Below the pieces are notes generated by a model. The model saw nothing but the letters and a program-made list of their open reading frames with translations. It was not told where the DNA came from and made no database searches. This document shows, piece by piece, positions 60,835-64,000 of a DNA stretch of 64,000 nucleotides. The DNA is taken from NCBI GenBank assembly GCA_951799405.1, contig OX637363.1:5332001-5396000 (forward strand), given 5' to 3'. Within the stretch, counting starts at the first letter, position 1. Each line of letters opens with the position of its first letter. The DNA is from Agapetus fuscipes (taxonomy: Eukaryota > Arthropoda > Insecta > Trichoptera > Glossosomatidae). The position numbers and the translations under genes were made by a program.

Positions 60835-61980
60835 TACTAACAGCGTTGTGAATACAAGAAAATGACGTCACGGAGGCTACAAACCCCGTTGATATAAAAT
60901 CTCATATCCGTTTCGAAACCGGTCAAAATACCCGAAAGTTATTTTTCAAATTTATTATCAAAAAAAATGTGATGCAACATGGTCAGGCAGCTAGAGCATA
61001 GGCTAAGCCAGAGGTTCCCAAAGTATTTCGGTTCGCGGCCCCCTAAATAATCGGATTTTTTCCGAGGTGCACAGATTTGAAAATCGTGGACTGGAGGAGG
61101 GAGGGGCTAGAAACGCCTTTTCAGAAAAAAAAATTCCAAAAACATATTGTCGTCGACGAGATGGAGCCCATCGAGAAAAATTGACGAATTGTTTAATTTA
61201 ATATTTTGCGGCGCTCTTATATTATGATGATCTGGAAATCATTGGGCTGTGCTAAAATTTTGTAAATGACTAGGCTAACCAATAAATAATTTGTTATTGG
61301 TTGCCAAGGACCCTAGTTGCATAGAAGTGCAAGCGAATTGCCCGCTGAGTATAATTCAAATTTTGAATATCCGTACAAAAAACATACCGACTCCATTAGA
61401 GAGTTGTTTTATTTTGCTTCAATAGTTCGTAGCTATATTAATCAATACCTTGAGTTGATCGCGTGTACAATATAAGTACTAACTGGGTAAAAAAAAAAAA
61501 ACATTTTTTAATAAAATAAGCAAATAGGTTAATGTCTATGCAAAAGAACACTAGTGACACGAAACTGCATTTTTTATTTGTTTTTTCTGTTACCTACATT
61601 TATACTTTCTTGCTGTGAAATAAAAAAATAGGTATTGGACAAAGCACGAAAGTCTAAAAATCCCAGAATGGCTAAAAACACTAGCTAACAATTTCTTGCC
61701 TTGGGGTTTTCACTTATAACTGACTAGTACATTATGTAGGTTTTATCAACATGTCTTCTAGTCGAGCTATCAAATATAAATCGAAAATATAACATAAATA
61801 TTTTGATAAAGCATCCCTTCTGCATGTTTTTTTTATATGTAGGTTTTAGAAGTGTGTGAAGGGCCTGAGTCGAAAGGGCCAAAATTATAATTTACAAAAT
61901 TAAAAAAATTGTAAAAGAGCCACAAATATTTTCATCCCAACAAAAATAGCGTCGACGGACGGACTGAGAGATTTGGCTGA
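60835..61980. other. Intergenic, mostly unrecognised
   Basis: Contains one hAT end fragment at 61012; the rest is AT-rich with no family recognised. TTATTGGTTGC(C/T)AAGGAC near 61300 also occurs near 56220. Confidence 0.45.
61012..61110 (+). mobile_element. hAT 5' end fragment
   Basis: CAGAGGTTCCCAAAGTATTT CGGTTCGCGGCCCCCT is a typical hAT terminus. No matching 3' end with the same sequence was found nearby. Confidence 0.6.
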
Positions 61981-61984
61981 GAGA

Positions 61985-62172
61985 TGGAGCCTTTTGCTGG
62001 CCCTCTGGCCTGGAACCACCTGCCACATCATGTGAGAAAGCTAGAGGACCATGGAAAGTTCCGGAATGCACTGAAGACAAGCAAATTTCTGGCATCGTTT
62101 GCACCAGCACCCTTGGAGTGAATACATCACGAAACGGCGCTATAAAGAAATCATCAACTCATCATCATCTTA
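61985..62172 (+). pseudogene. L2/CR1-type LINE 3' fragment
   Basis: LAFSHDVA-type shadow on the minus strand; the plus strand reads GPLAWNHLPHHVRKLEDHGK then the shared 3' hairpin and CATCATCATC tail. Confidence 0.75.
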
Positions 62173-62239
62173 ATCCTCGTTAATCGAAAAATCGATGTAA
62201 TTTTTTTGTTACCAAGTTTTTTTAAATGAAAATATTATT

Positions 62240-62332
62240 GCGCCGGAGCCGCACTTAGACTGAGAAAAATATCCTATTGAGCACGGAGCCAAAGCGCCAT
62301 ATGCGGCTCCGGAGCCGCACTTTGCCTACCAC
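62240..62332 (-). mobile_element. hAT 3' end fragment of a different family
   Basis: Read in reverse: CAGTGGTAGGCAAAGTGCGG then the palindrome CTCCGGAGCCGCATATGGCG. Different from the terminus at 61012. Confidence 0.6.
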
Positions 62333-62835
62333 TGGCCAAGGGGCAAGGGGTGTAGGTATACAAAAGAACTGAGGAGGAAAATTAAGTACCTACATTGAAG
62401 CAAAATACTGACTTTCTATTTCCTTAATAAAGTACATTTGTAAATGCGCTCTCTATCGAAAAGATAAACATTTCAGATAAAATGTAGTCACAACCGTCGG
62501 CGTCGCGGCGGCTGATCGCTGTTCCCGAAGAAACAGGTTCCCATTTCTCCAAAACACATCGTGGTAAGTACCCATATTAGAAGAAATAGGAAAATACAAT
62601 GAAATGAGAATGAGGATCCTTGTAAACTGTTTACTTTCCAAAAAACTCAACGTAGTACCTAATAGATGAAGAAGACACTGTGAGCTATGACCGAAATAAA
62701 TAATTATAATTGTTGTCAGTAAAAGTTACTATAAATGAAGAAATGTGATGCACCAACCTCCAATCAATATTTGATGGACACATTCAATTTGATTGCTTTT
62801 ACATTTTCCAAGGGCCTGTTGCACCAACCTACAGT

Positions 62836-63096
62836 ATGTAACGAGATGGATTTGTTTGTTAGGTAAAATGGAACATGAGATTTGAATTTGAATGAAAAGG
62901 AAAACAAAGGAAGGCAGAAAGGGAGGAGAAGCTTGCCTGGCGGGATAGCCACAAGCATGTGTAATTAAGAATAAAGAATATTATTGTGCTGTGGTTAATT
63001 GTGTATACATTGTGAAAGAAATAAAAGTAAACATATTAAAGTGTGTATGTTAATTATTAATTGTGTCAATCAGCAGGACAGAAGAAAAACCCTCAC
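62836..63096 (+). mobile_element. 5' LTR of an LTR retrotransposon (left boundary approximate)
   Basis: Starts near TGTAACGAGATGG and ends near CCCTCA before the primer-binding site. Contains AATAAAG (about 62970) as a probable poly(A) signal. The other LTR lies outside the window, so limits are provisional. Confidence 0.6.
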
Positions 63097-63100
63097 ATTT

Positions 63101-63113
63101 TGGCGCCCAACGT
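63101..63113 (+). promoter_or_regulatory. Primer-binding site TGGCGCCCAACGT
   Basis: TGGCGCCCAACGT just after the LTR is the standard form of a tRNA primer-binding site in retroelements. Confidence 0.85.
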
Positions 63114-63573
63114 AAAAGAAAAATCTGTAAATGAAATTCCTATGAAGAAAATTTTCTCAAACAAAAACAAATGACATTCGATTCCAATAAATGACATTGA
63201 AAACAATACAATATATGAAATAATTAAAATTGAACAGATTTATGGTTGTGAAAGCATAATGGAAAGCATCAACACGTTTAAAAGCTATTGAAGGCATCAA
63301 CTTATACAATTTAAAACAAGAAATTGCAAGTTTTAAAAGGCGGTTTTGAAAATATTGAACGGCTGTTTTGAAAATATTGAAGGCAAGAGAATTCAAATTA
63401 CCTACCTACGTTCGGAAGAAATGAACATTTAAAAATCGAACGTCGCGGGAGAATGAAGAATGGATATGAACCAGTTTGTTTCAAATCAGTTTAGATAAAT
63501 ATATATAGATGGTGTTATATTTCATTTGTATGAAAAATTTTTTTTAATTGCATAAATTGAAAATATACAGCAA

Positions 63574-64000
63574 ATGACGAAATCTAAAAAAATAAATAAT
63601 AAAAAGGATTTAGAAAGTAACACAATGGAGTCCATAAATTTTGATCCTCTCAAATTAAAAATATCTTTTAATGGTGAAAGTGAACCAAATGAATTTATAA
63701 TAAGGTTAGAAGAATTAGCCAAAGTCTACAAATTAAAATTAGATTATTTGGTAGAGTGTATGCCTATATTTTTAACAGATTTTCCGTTAACGTGGTACAG
63801 AGCAATTAATTGTGAATTTGATTGGAAAATTTTTAAAACCAAATTCTTACAACAATTTGAAAAATATGACTTTCAAAGGAATCTTAAGTTAGAAATTTTA
63901 AATATGGTACAAGGTCATGATAATGCATCAGTTTATATTTTAAAGGTAAAATCAAAAAATAATTTATTAAATAAAAGAATGCATGATAAGGAACTTATGG
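63574..64000 (+). CDS. Gag-like protein of LTR retrotransposon, N-terminal part
   Basis: Open from ATG to the window edge, 142 codons. It starts with a Lys/Asn-rich stretch; then LKISFNGESEPNEFIIRLEE, LTDFPLTWYRAINCEFDWKI and KFLQQFEKYDFQRNLKLEIL match the capsid-like retrotransposon Gag pattern (TWYRA..W..FK..F...F). Very A-rich codon use, typical of such elements. Lineage is not resolved without pol. Confidence 0.8.
   Translation, partial: MTKSKKINNKKDLESNTMESINFDPLKLKISFNGESEPNEFIIRLEELAKVYKLKLDYLVECMPIFLTDFPLTWYRAINCEFDWKIFKTKFLQQFEKYDFQRNLKLEILNMVQGHDNASVYILKVKSKNNLLNKRMHDKELM

Noticed and set aside
61012..62332. Single 1.3 kb hAT element from CAGAGGTTCCC to the end at 62332
   Set aside because: The two ends are not inverted copies of each other beyond the generic CAG(A/T)GGT start, and the 8-bp flanks do not match. 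Treated as two fragments.

Overview
This is eukaryotic nuclear DNA, almost certainly from an arthropod and most likely an insect with a large, transposon-rich genome. Genes are split into short, GC-rich exons with canonical GT/AG junctions, set in AT-rich introns packed with SINEs, LINEs, Penelope-like, piggyBac, hAT, Harbinger-like and mariner-like elements. There are no operons, CRISPR arrays or prokaryotic features. The species cannot be fixed from the sequence alone.

Layout. (1) 1-18079, minus strand: eleven exons of NFRKB (INO80 complex subunit G), running off the left edge before its C-terminus. Intron 4 holds a 1.55 kb palindromic minisatellite, and intron 6 holds a degenerate piggyBac. 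(2) 18080-18821: a short head-to-head intergenic region, probably a bidirectional promoter. (3) 18822-33131, plus strand: nine exons of an MDC1 / Mutator-2-like DNA-damage mediator (FHA, TQ-rich cluster, tandem BRCT). (4) 33132-44668: an intergenic nest of mobile elements inside one another. (5) 44669-56518, minus strand: six exons of GMDS (GDP-mannose 4,6-dehydratase); a Penelope-like element lies in intron 4 and a non-LTR retrotransposon split by a hAT element in intron 1. (6) 59355-60434, minus strand: an unrecognised secreted protein. (7) 60435-64000: transposon debris, ending in the 5' LTR, primer-binding site and start of gag of an LTR retrotransposon cut by the right edge.

NFRKB and MDC1 share one promoter interval and both belong to chromatin and DNA-damage biology, so co-expression is plausible. 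GMDS (GDP-fucose synthesis) and the secreted protein have no evident link to them.

I found no convincing new multigene system. The notable content is mobile-DNA architecture: a composite 5S-rRNA/tRNA SINE; SINEs with interchangeable tails, one matching the 3' end of a local LINE; Penelope-type foldbacks with target duplications and a hammerhead-like hairpin; several insertions whose empty sites can be read inside this same window; and a very abundant repeat (Rep-A, about 25 copies) linked to the 3' end of a LINE and able to fold into nested hairpins.
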